Shown here: positions 27,169 to 36,400 of the stretch, piece after piece
Layout of the letters: each line of letters begins with the position of its first letter
How positions within the stretch are numbered: position 1 is the first letter of the stretch
NCBI RefSeq assembly: GCF_900167255.1
Contig: NZ_FUYB01000005.1
Span: forward strand, 186,001-250,000
Source of the DNA: Thiothrix eikelboomii
GTDB taxonomy: Bacteria > Pseudomonadota > Gammaproteobacteria > Thiotrichales > Thiotrichaceae
Length of the DNA stretch: 64,000 bases
Direction: 5' to 3'
Made by a program: the position numbers and the translations under genes
Notes under the pieces: model-generated
Told to the model about the DNA's origin: nothing
The model's input: only the letters and a program-made list of their open reading frames with translations
Database searches by the model: none

Positions 27169-27777
27169 ATGCAATTCACGATCATCAGTGGCAGTCACCG
27201 CCATAACTCCCAAAGCGAAAAAGTTGCCAACTATGTACAAACTGTCTTAAGCGCACAGGGTACTAAAGCGGATATTTTTAGTTTGGCAGGCAATCCTTTG
27301 CCACTTTGGGATGAATCCATTTGGGAGGGTAACCCTAAGTGGCAGCAATTACTTGATCCGTTATCCGCGCAACTAGCCGCTAGTCAGGGGTTTGTGATTG
27401 TCACACCAGAGTGGCATGGCCAAGTTCCTTCAGGCTTGAAGAATTTTTTCTTAATGTGGGGGCGAAACGAGCTAGCGCATAAGCCAGCATTAATTATTGC
27501 TGTGTCATCCTCAACCGGTGGAGCTTATCCAGTGGCTGAATTACGCATGAGCAGTTACAAAAATAATCGTATTTGTTATCTTCCAGAGCATATTATTATC
27601 CGTGAGGTGACTCAGGTATTAAACGAAGACGCCACTATGAATACTCCAGAGGCTGATCGTTATTATCGTCAGCGGATTCAATGGGCATTAGGTATTTTAG
27701 AGCGTTATGCGCAAGCCTTAGCACCCCTTAGAGCAGGCGACGGTTTATTTAATGAAGAATTTCGCAATGGAATGTAA
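27169..27777 (+). CDS. NAD(P)H-dependent FMN reductase family protein
   Basis: A 202-residue flavodoxin-like protein. FTIISGSHRHNSQSEKVANYV binds the FMN phosphate, and TPEWHGQVPSGLKNFF is the second FMN motif of the SsuE/azoreductase-like family. I start at ATG 27169; the reading frame opens earlier, at 27100, but that part contains the dsrE2 terminator. It may supply reduced flavin or act as a quinone reductase. It lies 24 bases before the metallophosphoesterase, so the two are probably co-transcribed. Confidence 0.85.
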   Translation: MQFTIISGSHRHNSQSEKVANYVQTVLSAQGTKADIFSLAGNPLPLWDESIWEGNPKWQQLLDPLSAQLAASQGFVIVTPEWHGQVPSGLKNFFLMWGRNELAHKPALIIAVSSSTGGAYPVAELRMSSYKNNRICYLPEHIIIREVTQVLNEDATMNTPEADRYYRQRIQWALGILERYAQALAPLRAGDGLFNEEFRNGM

Positions 27778-27801
27778 GCCATTGATTCAAGAGGTCTAGT
27801 T

Positions 27802-28668
27802 ATGCTTAAAGCGGGTAAAACCCCTCAAAAAATGCTCAATCAAATTGGCAAGTTTGATTATTTCAATGACGAGCACCATGCTGTGCGGCGCAATGAAATC
27901 CGTTGGCTGGTTGAGGAGTTTACAGAAATCCCGATTGCCCATTTGCCACCCTCAATAGAGGGTTTCACAATCGTGCAATTGACGGATCTGCATTTACGCC
28001 CGTTTACGCAATTAGAGCATATTGAGCGGGCAGTGGCGCGCACGAATTTATTAAAGCCTGATTTAATCGTCTTAACGGGTGATTATGTCTGGCATGATGA
28101 GCAAGATATTCTGGATTTAGCCCCCGCCTTAGCTAAGTTAAATGCGCGGTTTGGTTTATTCGCGGTCTTAGGCAATCATGATATTAAAGCGAATGCAGCT
28201 TTGATCACCCAAGCCTTTGAGCGTCATGGCATTAAGGTGCTATGTAATCAAGGTTTGGATATTCAAGTGGGGCATTATTGCCTGCATCTAGCGGGCATTG
28301 ATGATGGTTGGCTTGGAAAACCGGATATTAAGGCCACGTTAGCCGGGCATCGGGGTAATATACCGGTCGTATTGTTGGCTCATGAGCCGGATATGATTGA
28401 TTGGTATGCGGATGATACGCGGATTTCTCTGCAGCTATCAGGGCATACCCACGGGGGGCAAGTTCAAGTAAAACCGGGTAAACCGTTTATTCGGCCTTAC
28501 TTGGGGAAAAAATATGTCCAAGGCTTGCATCGTGTGAATCAGTCTTGGGTCTATACCAGTCGTGGAATAGGAACAACGGGGCTGCCGATTAGACGCAATT
28601 GTGCGCCAGAAATAACGCATCTTACTTTAGTGAGTGCATTGACAGCGACCATCCAGACTGCAGCTTGA
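27802..28668 (+). CDS. Calcineurin-like metallophosphoesterase (YaeI/YkuE-like)
   Basis: A 288-residue dinuclear metal phosphoesterase. Motifs in order: QLTDLHLR, TGDYVW, LGNHD, LLAHEPD and SGHTHGGQ. The C-terminal GIGTTGLPIRRNCAPEI is typical of the YaeI/YkuE group, which hydrolyses UDP-diacylglucosamine-like or other phospho-substrates at membranes. No N-terminal transmembrane helix is seen, unlike many relatives. The substrate is unknown. Confidence 0.87.
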   Translation: MLKAGKTPQKMLNQIGKFDYFNDEHHAVRRNEIRWLVEEFTEIPIAHLPPSIEGFTIVQLTDLHLRPFTQLEHIERAVARTNLLKPDLIVLTGDYVWHDEQDILDLAPALAKLNARFGLFAVLGNHDIKANAALITQAFERHGIKVLCNQGLDIQVGHYCLHLAGIDDGWLGKPDIKATLAGHRGNIPVVLLAHEPDMIDWYADDTRISLQLSGHTHGGQVQVKPGKPFIRPYLGKKYVQGLHRVNQSWVYTSRGIGTTGLPIRRNCAPEITHLTLVSALTATIQTAA

Positions 28669-28853
28669 TGCGCTTGTCCGAAGAATCTTTGTGAGTGACA
28701 GGGGTTTCTTTAGACTGAGTATCAGCTTTAATGGTTATGATGCGAGTCAGTCAGTATCTGTCAGTAGATAGGCCTTTTGCAAGTTAGAGGCTTGCTGACA
28801 TGATCAGCTGACCTTTAAAAAACATAAATAAAAATACATAAAGAGCGACGCGC

Positions 28854-29321
28854 GTGAATACGTCAGATCCAAACCAAGTTACTCCAGGTCGAGACCTGTC
28901 AGGCCTGAAGGTACTCATTATTGATGACAGCAAAACGATTCTGCGTACAGCAGAGGCCTTGTTATCCGAATATCAATGTTGGGTAACGACCGCTTCCGAT
29001 GGTTTTGAGGCTTTGCCTATCATTGCCACGTTCAAACCAGATGTCGTATTCGTGGATATTATGATGCCCCGTTTGGATGGTTATCAGACATGTGCGCTGA
29101 TTAAAGCCAACCGTAATTATCGAGACATTCCTGTGATTATGTTGTCGAGCAAAGATGGTTTGTTCGATTTAGCACGGGGGCGTTTAGCGGGTTCAGATAA
29201 GTATCTGACTAAGCCGTTTACTCGTCAAGATTTACTGTCAACGATTTATAGCCATGTTTTGCCACATCTCCAAGCGACACATGAAAGAGTCGGAGATGGT
29301 GCAGCTGTCGCTCGGGAGTAG
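28854..29321 (+). CDS. pilG: PilG, twitching-motility response regulator
   Basis: A 155-residue single-domain CheY-like receiver with an N-terminal extension. It has IIDDS, phospho-acceptor Asp68 (VVFVDIMMPRLDG), a Ser in MLSS and Lys in TKPF. The start is GTG 28854, with AAAGAG 8 bases upstream. It is first in the order pilG-pilH-pilI-pilJ-chpA, as in Pseudomonas, where PilG promotes pilus extension and cAMP synthesis. Confidence 0.94.
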   Translation: MNTSDPNQVTPGRDLSGLKVLIIDDSKTILRTAEALLSEYQCWVTTASDGFEALPIIATFKPDVVFVDIMMPRLDGYQTCALIKANRNYRDIPVIMLSSKDGLFDLARGRLAGSDKYLTKPFTRQDLLSTIYSHVLPHLQATHERVGDGAAVARE

Positions 29322-29327
29322 TGAACT

Positions 29328-29699
29328 GTGGCTAAGCATGTGCTGATTATTGATGATTCTTTAACAGAGACGCGGATATTTAAATCTCTGTTAGAGCATC
29401 ATGGCTATAAAGTCAGCATTGCATGTAACGGGCAAGAAGGTATTGAAGTGGCGCGTGTTTGTAAACCCGATTTGATTCTAATGGATGTGGTGATGCCATT
29501 AGTCAATGGGTTTCAGGCGACACGTGATTTAAGTCGTAATCCAGATACTCGGCATATCCCCATTATTGTTTGCAGCTCCAAATCAACGGAGACTGATCGT
29601 TTGTGGGCAATGCGCCAAGGTGCGAAAGAGTATTTGATTAAGCCGGTTAAATTACCCGAGCTTTTAGGTGTAATCAGCAAGTATGCGCCGGGGGGATAA
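29328..29699 (+). CDS. pilH: PilH, twitching-motility response regulator
   Basis: A 123-residue CheY-like receiver. IIDDSLTE, Asp53 in LILMDVVMP, CSSKSTETD and Lys in LIKPV are intact. It starts at GTG 29328, behind GGGAG and only six bases after pilG. PilH is known as the second receiver of the Chp system, promoting pilus retraction or acting as a phosphate sink. Confidence 0.94.
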   Translation: MAKHVLIIDDSLTETRIFKSLLEHHGYKVSIACNGQEGIEVARVCKPDLILMDVVMPLVNGFQATRDLSRNPDTRHIPIIVCSSKSTETDRLWAMRQGAKEYLIKPVKLPELLGVISKYAPGG

Positions 29700-29702
29700 A
29701 AC

Positions 29703-30260
29703 ATGGCCAGCCCTTATGAACTGCTGGTCGGTTTAGCTCTGCTAAGAGAGAGAAAACGTCAGCTTGAGGCAGAACAACATCAAGGACCGATCGAAGCGTG
29801 GTCTGCTTTGGTGGTAAAAATTGGTACTTGGCGTTGTGTACTGCGTCAAGACGAGGTGGATGAAGTGATTGCACCCGGTAAATTAACCAAAGTACTCGGT
29901 GCACCCAACTGGATGTTAGGCCTTACTTATTTTCGCAATCAGTTATTGAATGTTTTAGATGGGCGTCAGCTGTTTTTAGGGCAATCGAGTGGTTCGATTA
30001 ATCAATTGTCAGCGCGGATTCTAGTCGTACAAGGGCAAGAGGAATGGTTCGGTATTAAAGTGGATGAATTAATTGGGATTCGTCACATTTGGTCAGATAG
30101 TGCTGAAATTAAAGTTTTAAGTGATAGTCTGGCCGTCTGGCGCTCATATGCCACACAATGCATTGTAATGAATGGTGAGGTAATGCCAATCTTGCAAGCG
30201 AGAAACTTAATGCGTGGTTTAGAGTTACAGCGTTCTGTGCTCTCGACTTCAACAGTTTAA
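29703..30260 (+). CDS. pilI: PilI, CheW-like adaptor
   Basis: A 185-residue CheW-domain protein that links the PilJ receptor to the ChpA kinase. The N-terminal SPYELLVGLALLRERKRQ and KIGTWRCVLRQDEVDEVIAPGKLTKVLGAPNWMLGLTYFRNQLLNVLDGRQ follow the CheW fold. It sits three bases after pilH, with a G-rich ribosome-binding site. Confidence 0.92.
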   Translation: MASPYELLVGLALLRERKRQLEAEQHQGPIEAWSALVVKIGTWRCVLRQDEVDEVIAPGKLTKVLGAPNWMLGLTYFRNQLLNVLDGRQLFLGQSSGSINQLSARILVVQGQEEWFGIKVDELIGIRHIWSDSAEIKVLSDSLAVWRSYATQCIVMNGEVMPILQARNLMRGLELQRSVLSTSTV

Positions 30261-30291
30261 TGAGCGAGCTTGAATAAAAGAATAAAAAAAA

Positions 30292-31551
30292 ATGGATAAT
30301 TCAACGCAACTCTCAAACAGTTTTTTTACTGGCAAAATGATCTGGATACCGATCGGCTTGTTGCTATTTAGCATCATGGGCATGATCATCCTGTTTGTCA
30401 TTGGGTCAGCGTGGCTTGATTATCAACAGGCTATGCATATTGGCATGTTAGGCTGTTTTGTGATGCTCTTGAATGTACTTTGGGTGACTTATCTATTTTA
30501 TCGTTTTTATACCCAACAAACGGCTTGGAGTAAGGTGGAGTCAGAGCAGCAAGAGTCGATTATGTGTTTGTTGGATGAAATGAGTACCCTAGCCGAAGGG
30601 GATTTAACCATCCGAGCGACGGTTTCGGAAAATATTACCGGCACGATTGCGGATTCGGTGAATTATGCGGTCGATGCTTTGCGCGAATTAGTCATTAAAA
30701 TTGATGATACTTCAGGACGTTTAACACGTTTTGCACAGATTGCAGATAAACGCATTACCCAACTCTCACAAGCCAGTACTCGCCAATCGGAAGAAATTTC
30801 AATGGCCTCCTCAGCGATTGCGGCCATGACCCATTCGATTCACAAAGTTTCCCGCAATGCGGCAGCATCAACTGAGGTTGCCCGTAAATCTTTAGAAATT
30901 TCTCAAGCAGGTGCACATACGGTTCGCAGTGCAATGGCAGATATGGTGACCGTGCGCGAACAGATTCAATCAACCTCAAAACGGATTAAACGCTTAGGTG
31001 AAACCTCGCAAGAGGTAGGGGATATTGTGCGCCTCATGAATGATATTGCTGAGCAAACCAATATCTTAGCCTTGAATGCTTCCATTCAAACTTCATCAAT
31101 CGCTGGAGGTGGGCGGAGCTTTGAGCGTGTCACGGATGAAGTGCAACAATTAGCTCAACGTTCTGCAGAGGCAAGTCGCAAGATTGATTTATTAGTACGT
31201 GCAATTCAAACCGATACCCAAGAAGCGATTGCCTCGATGGAGCAAACCACGGCTAGAGTCGTGACTAGCTCGCGTAATGCAGATTCAGCGGGTGCAGCCT
31301 TAGATGAAGTTGAAGAGGTTTCGACCAGTTTAGCCCGCTTGATCGCTAATATTTCCGATGCTTCTTTTAAGCAAGCAGATATGGCAACCCGAGTGACTAG
31401 TACGATGCAATCCATTCAAGAAGGCACGCTACAAACTGAGCAGTTCAGTAAAGAAACTACGGAACTGGTTTCCAACTTGAACGAAACAGCGAGTGAATTG
31501 CGGCGCTCGATTGCCGATTTTACTTTGAATAAGACAGCGCCGATCAAGTAG
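30292..31551 (+). CDS. pilJ: PilJ-like methyl-accepting chemoreceptor lacking a large periplasmic domain
   Basis: A 419-residue receptor. Two transmembrane helices lie at about 15-40 and 50-72, with only about ten residues between them, so there is no periplasmic ligand domain. A HAMP-like segment follows (LLDEMSTLAEGDLTIRATV), then the MCP signalling hairpin with tip EQTNILALNASIQ. Pseudomonas PilJ is about 680 residues with tandem periplasmic PilJ domains, so this version is cut down on the sensing side while its signalling half is intact. No strong ribosome-binding site is seen beyond AAAAGAA. Confidence 0.9.
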   Translation: MDNSTQLSNSFFTGKMIWIPIGLLLFSIMGMIILFVIGSAWLDYQQAMHIGMLGCFVMLLNVLWVTYLFYRFYTQQTAWSKVESEQQESIMCLLDEMSTLAEGDLTIRATVSENITGTIADSVNYAVDALRELVIKIDDTSGRLTRFAQIADKRITQLSQASTRQSEEISMASSAIAAMTHSIHKVSRNAAASTEVARKSLEISQAGAHTVRSAMADMVTVREQIQSTSKRIKRLGETSQEVGDIVRLMNDIAEQTNILALNASIQTSSIAGGGRSFERVTDEVQQLAQRSAEASRKIDLLVRAIQTDTQEAIASMEQTTARVVTSSRNADSAGAALDEVEEVSTSLARLIANISDASFKQADMATRVTSTMQSIQEGTLQTEQFSKETTELVSNLNETASELRRSIADFTLNKTAPIK

Positions 31552-31617
31552 AAGGCAGAAAATGATGAATAATAATGATTATAAAAAAGTGAACAGACGT
31601 ATGGGGGCACAAGTCGC

Positions 31618-33435
31618 ATGATTTCCGATAAATCGAGTCTAGCTAGTCGTCTGGGATGGGTGCTTGGGGAAACTGAAAAGTTATTAGCTGAAACCCGCCA
31701 ATCATTTTCTCAGTATGTAGGCGACACAGCTTTAAGTCATTTAGAGCTAGCCATTGGTAAAGCCCGGCACGCGCTTGGGGTGTTGGACATCTTGGATACC
31801 GAAGGCGCTTATATGTTAGGGCGCGAGGTTGTCCTATTAATGGATGCCATTCGCCAAGAGAAGGTGAAAAACTGGCAAGAAGCCTGCACGGTGACAGCGG
31901 ATGGTTTATTACAATTATCCGAATATTTGAAGCATTTACGGGATGGCTATGCTGATTTACCCGTCATTGTGTTGCCGATGCTGAATAATTTACGTGCCGC
32001 CCGTGAGGCCGAACTATTATCTGAGCATTTGGTCTTTTTGCCGGCTGAGGGTGTAGTGACTAATGAGCAAATCGGTACGGATAAATATATCGCTTTGCCG
32101 GCGGATAAATTGGATCAAGCCACCAAGCGTCTGCGCTTCTATATGCAAAAAGCCCTCTTAGGTTGGTATAACAATGACCGCCCGGCTTTCCACTTGCAAG
32201 CGGCTCGTAAGGTCGCGGCTAATATGCTGACCCTGCATGAAAAAGAGCGTTTACGCGCCTTATGGTGGGTGACGGGTGGGTTATTACAAGCTTTAGAAGA
32301 AAATAAATTAGAAGATAGCGCGGCCGTTAAATTGTTGATGGGGCGGATGGAGCGTGAAATTCGGCGGTTTGGGGATTTACAAGAAACGGCTTATAACGAG
32401 TCCTTGCCTGATGAGCTATTGAAAAACTTACTGTATTACGTGGGTTTAGCCGAGGAAAGTGAGGGTACTTTAGGCGCGGTTAAAGAGGCTTATCATTTAG
32501 ATTTGTATCTGCCTAAAGGCGGTACTTTGCAAGAGTTACGTACTTATTATACCAAGCCCGGACGTGAACTATGGCAGGCGGTTTCTTCGCAGTTGCAAGA
32601 TGAATTAACCTTATTAATGTCGCAGGTTGAAAGCCTCGGTCAGCGTGAACATCCTGCTCCGGTATTAGGTGAGGTTGCTAAACGGACGGGGAGTTTAGCA
32701 CAAACTTTGGGGATGTTAGGCTTAGGTACGGCTGCTGAGCTGACGGATCAAATTGCTACAGAGCAGCAAGCTTCGGTGGCTGCTAATCTACAGCTAAGCC
32801 CTGATCTGTTAGAGCGTATGAGTGAGCACTATTTAAAATTAGAAACCGTGCTACATGAGTATGCTGAAACCGGCTATGACCGTACTCAAGAAATTTTCTT
32901 TGGGGAGGGGCAAAGCGGGAGTGAATTAAGTGCAGTGCGTGAAGCGGTGCGTACTTCCTTAACGGCTTTGGCAAAAGCACAAACCGAATTAGCGGCCTTC
33001 CATCAAGAGGCAGGTAATTTCACTCATTTGGAGGAAATTACCAAGATTCTGCGGGGTATTTCTGGGGCTTTAGATGTTTTAGGCCACCAAGAAATTCAGC
33101 CCTTAGCTCAAGGTGTGAAAGCGTATCTAAGTAAAGACTTACAAGTTTCCAAACGTAAACCAGCCTTAGAAGAGATTTATTGTGTTGCCGATATTATGAC
33201 TTTGCTGGAGGCAGCCTTGTCATGTATTAGTAATAATGAAGATCACTTACCCTTAGTACCCGTGGGTTTTGAGAAGCTGCGTGAGCTAGACGATTATACC
33301 AAGGTGGATTTGTTAGACGAGGCCAATCTTGCTCAAGGGCAGGCTGAGCTGGAGCATAAAAAAAAAGCCAAACAGCAAACACCGCAGAGCCTTTTTGTGA
33401 AGTTACGCAATCAGCGTCTACTCACGGAAGCTTAA
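31618..33435 (+). CDS. chpA: ChpA N-terminal part (FimL-like domain), ends in overlap with next frame
   Basis: A 605-residue protein that matches the N-terminal FimL-like region of ChpA: LGWVLGETEKLLAETRQSF, LDTEGAYMLGREV, LLSEHLVFLP, and ERLRALWWVTGGLLQAL. It lacks Hpt, kinase, CheW and receiver domains, which are all in the next ORF. Lys581-583 are encoded by a run of nine A (33358-33366). Past that run the frame reads only 22 more residues before TAA at 33433. In one-ORF homologues, this region continues straight into the Hpt domains. It is probably the 5' part of a single chpA. Confidence 0.85.
   Translation: MISDKSSLASRLGWVLGETEKLLAETRQSFSQYVGDTALSHLELAIGKARHALGVLDILDTEGAYMLGREVVLLMDAIRQEKVKNWQEACTVTADGLLQLSEYLKHLRDGYADLPVIVLPMLNNLRAAREAELLSEHLVFLPAEGVVTNEQIGTDKYIALPADKLDQATKRLRFYMQKALLGWYNNDRPAFHLQAARKVAANMLTLHEKERLRALWWVTGGLLQALEENKLEDSAAVKLLMGRMEREIRRFGDLQETAYNESLPDELLKNLLYYVGLAEESEGTLGAVKEAYHLDLYLPKGGTLQELRTYYTKPGRELWQAVSSQLQDELTLLMSQVESLGQREHPAPVLGEVAKRTGSLAQTLGMLGLGTAAELTDQIATEQQASVAANLQLSPDLLERMSEHYLKLETVLHEYAETGYDRTQEIFFGEGQSGSELSAVREAVRTSLTALAKAQTELAAFHQEAGNFTHLEEITKILRGISGALDVLGHQEIQPLAQGVKAYLSKDLQVSKRKPALEEIYCVADIMTLLEAALSCISNNEDHLPLVPVGFEKLRELDDYTKVDLLDEANLAQGQAELEHKKKAKQQTPQSLFVKLRNQRLLTEA
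33358..33366 (+). other. A9 slippery run joining the two chpA frames
   Basis: Nine consecutive A preceded by CAT and followed by GCC. Frame 1 (chpA N-part) reads AAA AAA AAA here. Frame 3, used by the chpA C-part, has its last stop (TAA) at 33357-33359 and is open from 33360 all the way to 36911. A -1 shift on the run, or one more A, fuses both parts into about 1764 residues. A GGAG at 33351-33354 lies a few bases upstream. Confidence 0.85.
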
Positions 33436-33488
33436 GCCCACCGATCCTAGCGGTCACTGCTCCAGCTGCCGTTCTTGAAACGAGTAGC

Positions 33489-36400
33489 TTGAGCAGTTCG
33501 AGCAGTCTAAATACAGAGACTTATGATTCGTCAGCTTTACGTGAGAAAGTTGGCGATGACATCTACGAAATCTTCGTGGAAGAAATCACCGAAATCCAAG
33601 CCAATTTCCAAGAGTGGATTCCACAATGGTTGCAACAGCAACAGTATTCTGAGCTGCTGAAAGACATTCGCCGTGGCTACCATACCTGCAAGGGCAGTGG
33701 GCGGATGGCAGGTGCTTTAGCCCTTGGTGATTATGCTTGGGCGCATGAATGCATGCTCAACCGCGTGTTAGAAAAAACCTTACCGATTAATGAGCGCTGT
33801 TGTGAACTCTTAAATCAATCAACCCAGTATCTGACTAAGCGCTTGGATTTTTTCCTGACTGCCACGCAAACTGATGCGGATGCTAAAGCCGAAATTAAAA
33901 AGGTTGAAGATTTTATTCGTGATCCGAATATCGTAGTGAGCGCTGAGCCTGATTTGCTCTTGTTTGATTCGATTATTCAATTAGAAGCCAAAGCGCCTGC
34001 GAGTGCTGTAGAAGAGCCAAGCCCTGAGCTGGCTAATGCTGCGTTTATTATCACGGATGCCGAGATTATTGATGAAACTCTACCTAGTTTCTCCGCGAAG
34101 CTAGACTACACTGATGACTTCCTAAGCCCTAGCTTAGATGATGGTTCTAGTGATAGTTTCTTGATGGCAACGGATGTCTTTGAGTCAAGTTTACCTGAAT
34201 TGACTCAGGCAGCCGAGATGTCCAGCACCATTAAACCTGAACCTCAACCTGAATCAGAATTAACGCTATCAGCTGCTCCTATTGAAGAATTGACATGGTT
34301 GGCAGCACATCAACCCGAAGCTGAATCCGAACCTGAGCTTGCAGCTAACGAGGTAAATCAGCGGACTGAAGATCCAGTTCCTTTGGAAACACCCACTAGT
34401 CTGCCACCGAAATTTGATGATCAAACTGAAAATCAATTGGTATGGACCATGTTCCGTGAGGAGCTGCCCGATCAGTTGCGGAGTATGGATCATTGGATGC
34501 AAGCCCTGAATGCTAAGCCAGCCGATTGGGAGATTAGACGTTCTTTAGAGCGGGAGCTACATACCTTAAAGGGTGGAGCACGCATGGCACGCTTAACCGA
34601 TTTAGGCGACCTAGCCCATCAAGCGGAAACTTTGTTAGAAAAATTGGGGCGGCATGCTAGCCCGCAAGAGGTAGCGACTAAGCTACGCTTGCTCCAAAGT
34701 CTAGTGGATCAGATTAATAGCCTAGCAGAAACTTATCTGCATTTAGAGCAAGCACCCGCATTAGAGGCGCTTGTGCCTGAAGGTGAACCTAAATCTAAAC
34801 CAGTTATTCAACCGTCAGTGCCTACTGAGTCGCAGCAACAAGCAGTAAGCACTAGCCTTGGTACTTATTTGAATGCACCGAGCATTCATACACCGGTTAA
34901 AACGTATGATAGTTTATTAGAGCGTTTGCTAGCAGAAAAAGCACTCTCCTTGCCGGACAGCTCCGTATTAATAGAGAAAAAACCTGAAACTAAACAAGTT
35001 ACGCCTAGCCTGAGTGACGAGGCAAGTGCTGCCTTAGCACAAGAGCAAATTCGTTTACCTGCCGTTTTCTTAGATAAGATGATTGACCGCGCCGGTAGCT
35101 TGAATATGCAACAAAATACTTTAAGTGAACGTCTGCAACTCATGACGGATGATGTGGGTGAGTTTAGTCGCACCGCGTCCCGCTTAAAGCAACTACTGCG
35201 CTCTTTAGAGCTAGAAACCGAAGCGCAAATTCATGCAGGTTATCGCCAATCAGCAGCGGCTCAGAATAAAGGCGCTGATTTTGATCCACTCGAGATGGAT
35301 CAGTATTCTGAATTACAGCGCCTTTCAAGAGCCTTGGCTGAAAGTTTAAATGACTTGGTGAATATCGAAGCCGATTTAGGGGTGCAGTTACGCAATAGTA
35401 ATGCTGTACTAAAAGATGCCCTTAGCTCAAGTCGTTATTTGCATCAAGATTTACTAGAAACGCGCTTAGTTGAAGCAATGGTGATTGTGCCACGCTTAAA
35501 GCGGATTGTGCGTCAAACCTCGTCTGAATTAGGGCGTGAGGTGAATCTTGAGGTCGAGGGTGAATCGTTTAGGCTCGATCGGCATTTATTGCAACGGATG
35601 ACAGCCCCCATTGAGCATTTATTGCGGAATGCAGTGTCACATGGAATTGAGCCTCCACAAGAGCGGCTGATTCTCGGTAAGGCTGCTCAGGGGATGCTGA
35701 GTTTAAAAGTATTCCGTGAAGACACCGAAATTGTTTTCCAAGTACAAGATGATGGCCGTGGTCTGCATCGCAAGCGCTTGCTGGCTAAGGCTGAGGAGTT
35801 AGGGCTGATTCGTGCGCAAGAGTCTTTATCGGATCAGGAAGTTCTGCGCTTGATTTTACGGCCGGGGTTTTCTACCGCGCATACCCTTAGCCAAATCTCG
35901 GGGCGGGGTGTTGGCATGGATGTGGTCAGCTCAGAGGTGAAAGCCTTGGGCGGGCATCTGCAAATTAGCTCGGTCGAAGGACAGGGCACACTGTTTACCA
36001 TGCGCTTACCGTTTGCAATGGCGGCTAACCCAGTTTTGTTTGTCGGCACACAGAGCCAAACTTATGCCTTACCTTTAGGTTATGTGCAGGGTTTGGCACG
36101 CTTAGATTTGAATAAAGTGCGAGAGCATCTGGATCAGACCGATAAATTCATTGCCTTTAGTGGCCATGATTATGTAGTGCGTTATTTAGGTGCTCTGTTA
36201 GAGCCGGGTAGCCAATTAGTGTTACAGGATGAGCATGTCTATCCGGTGGTTTTTGTTCGTACCAGTGGTGGGCATTGTATTGCTTGGATCGTTGATAAGA
36301 TCTTTGGCCGACGTGAGGTGGTCTTACAGTCTTTGGGGAGTTTATTTAAAGAAAGTCGCTTCTATTCATCTGCGACGATTACCAGTGATGGTGAGGTCGT

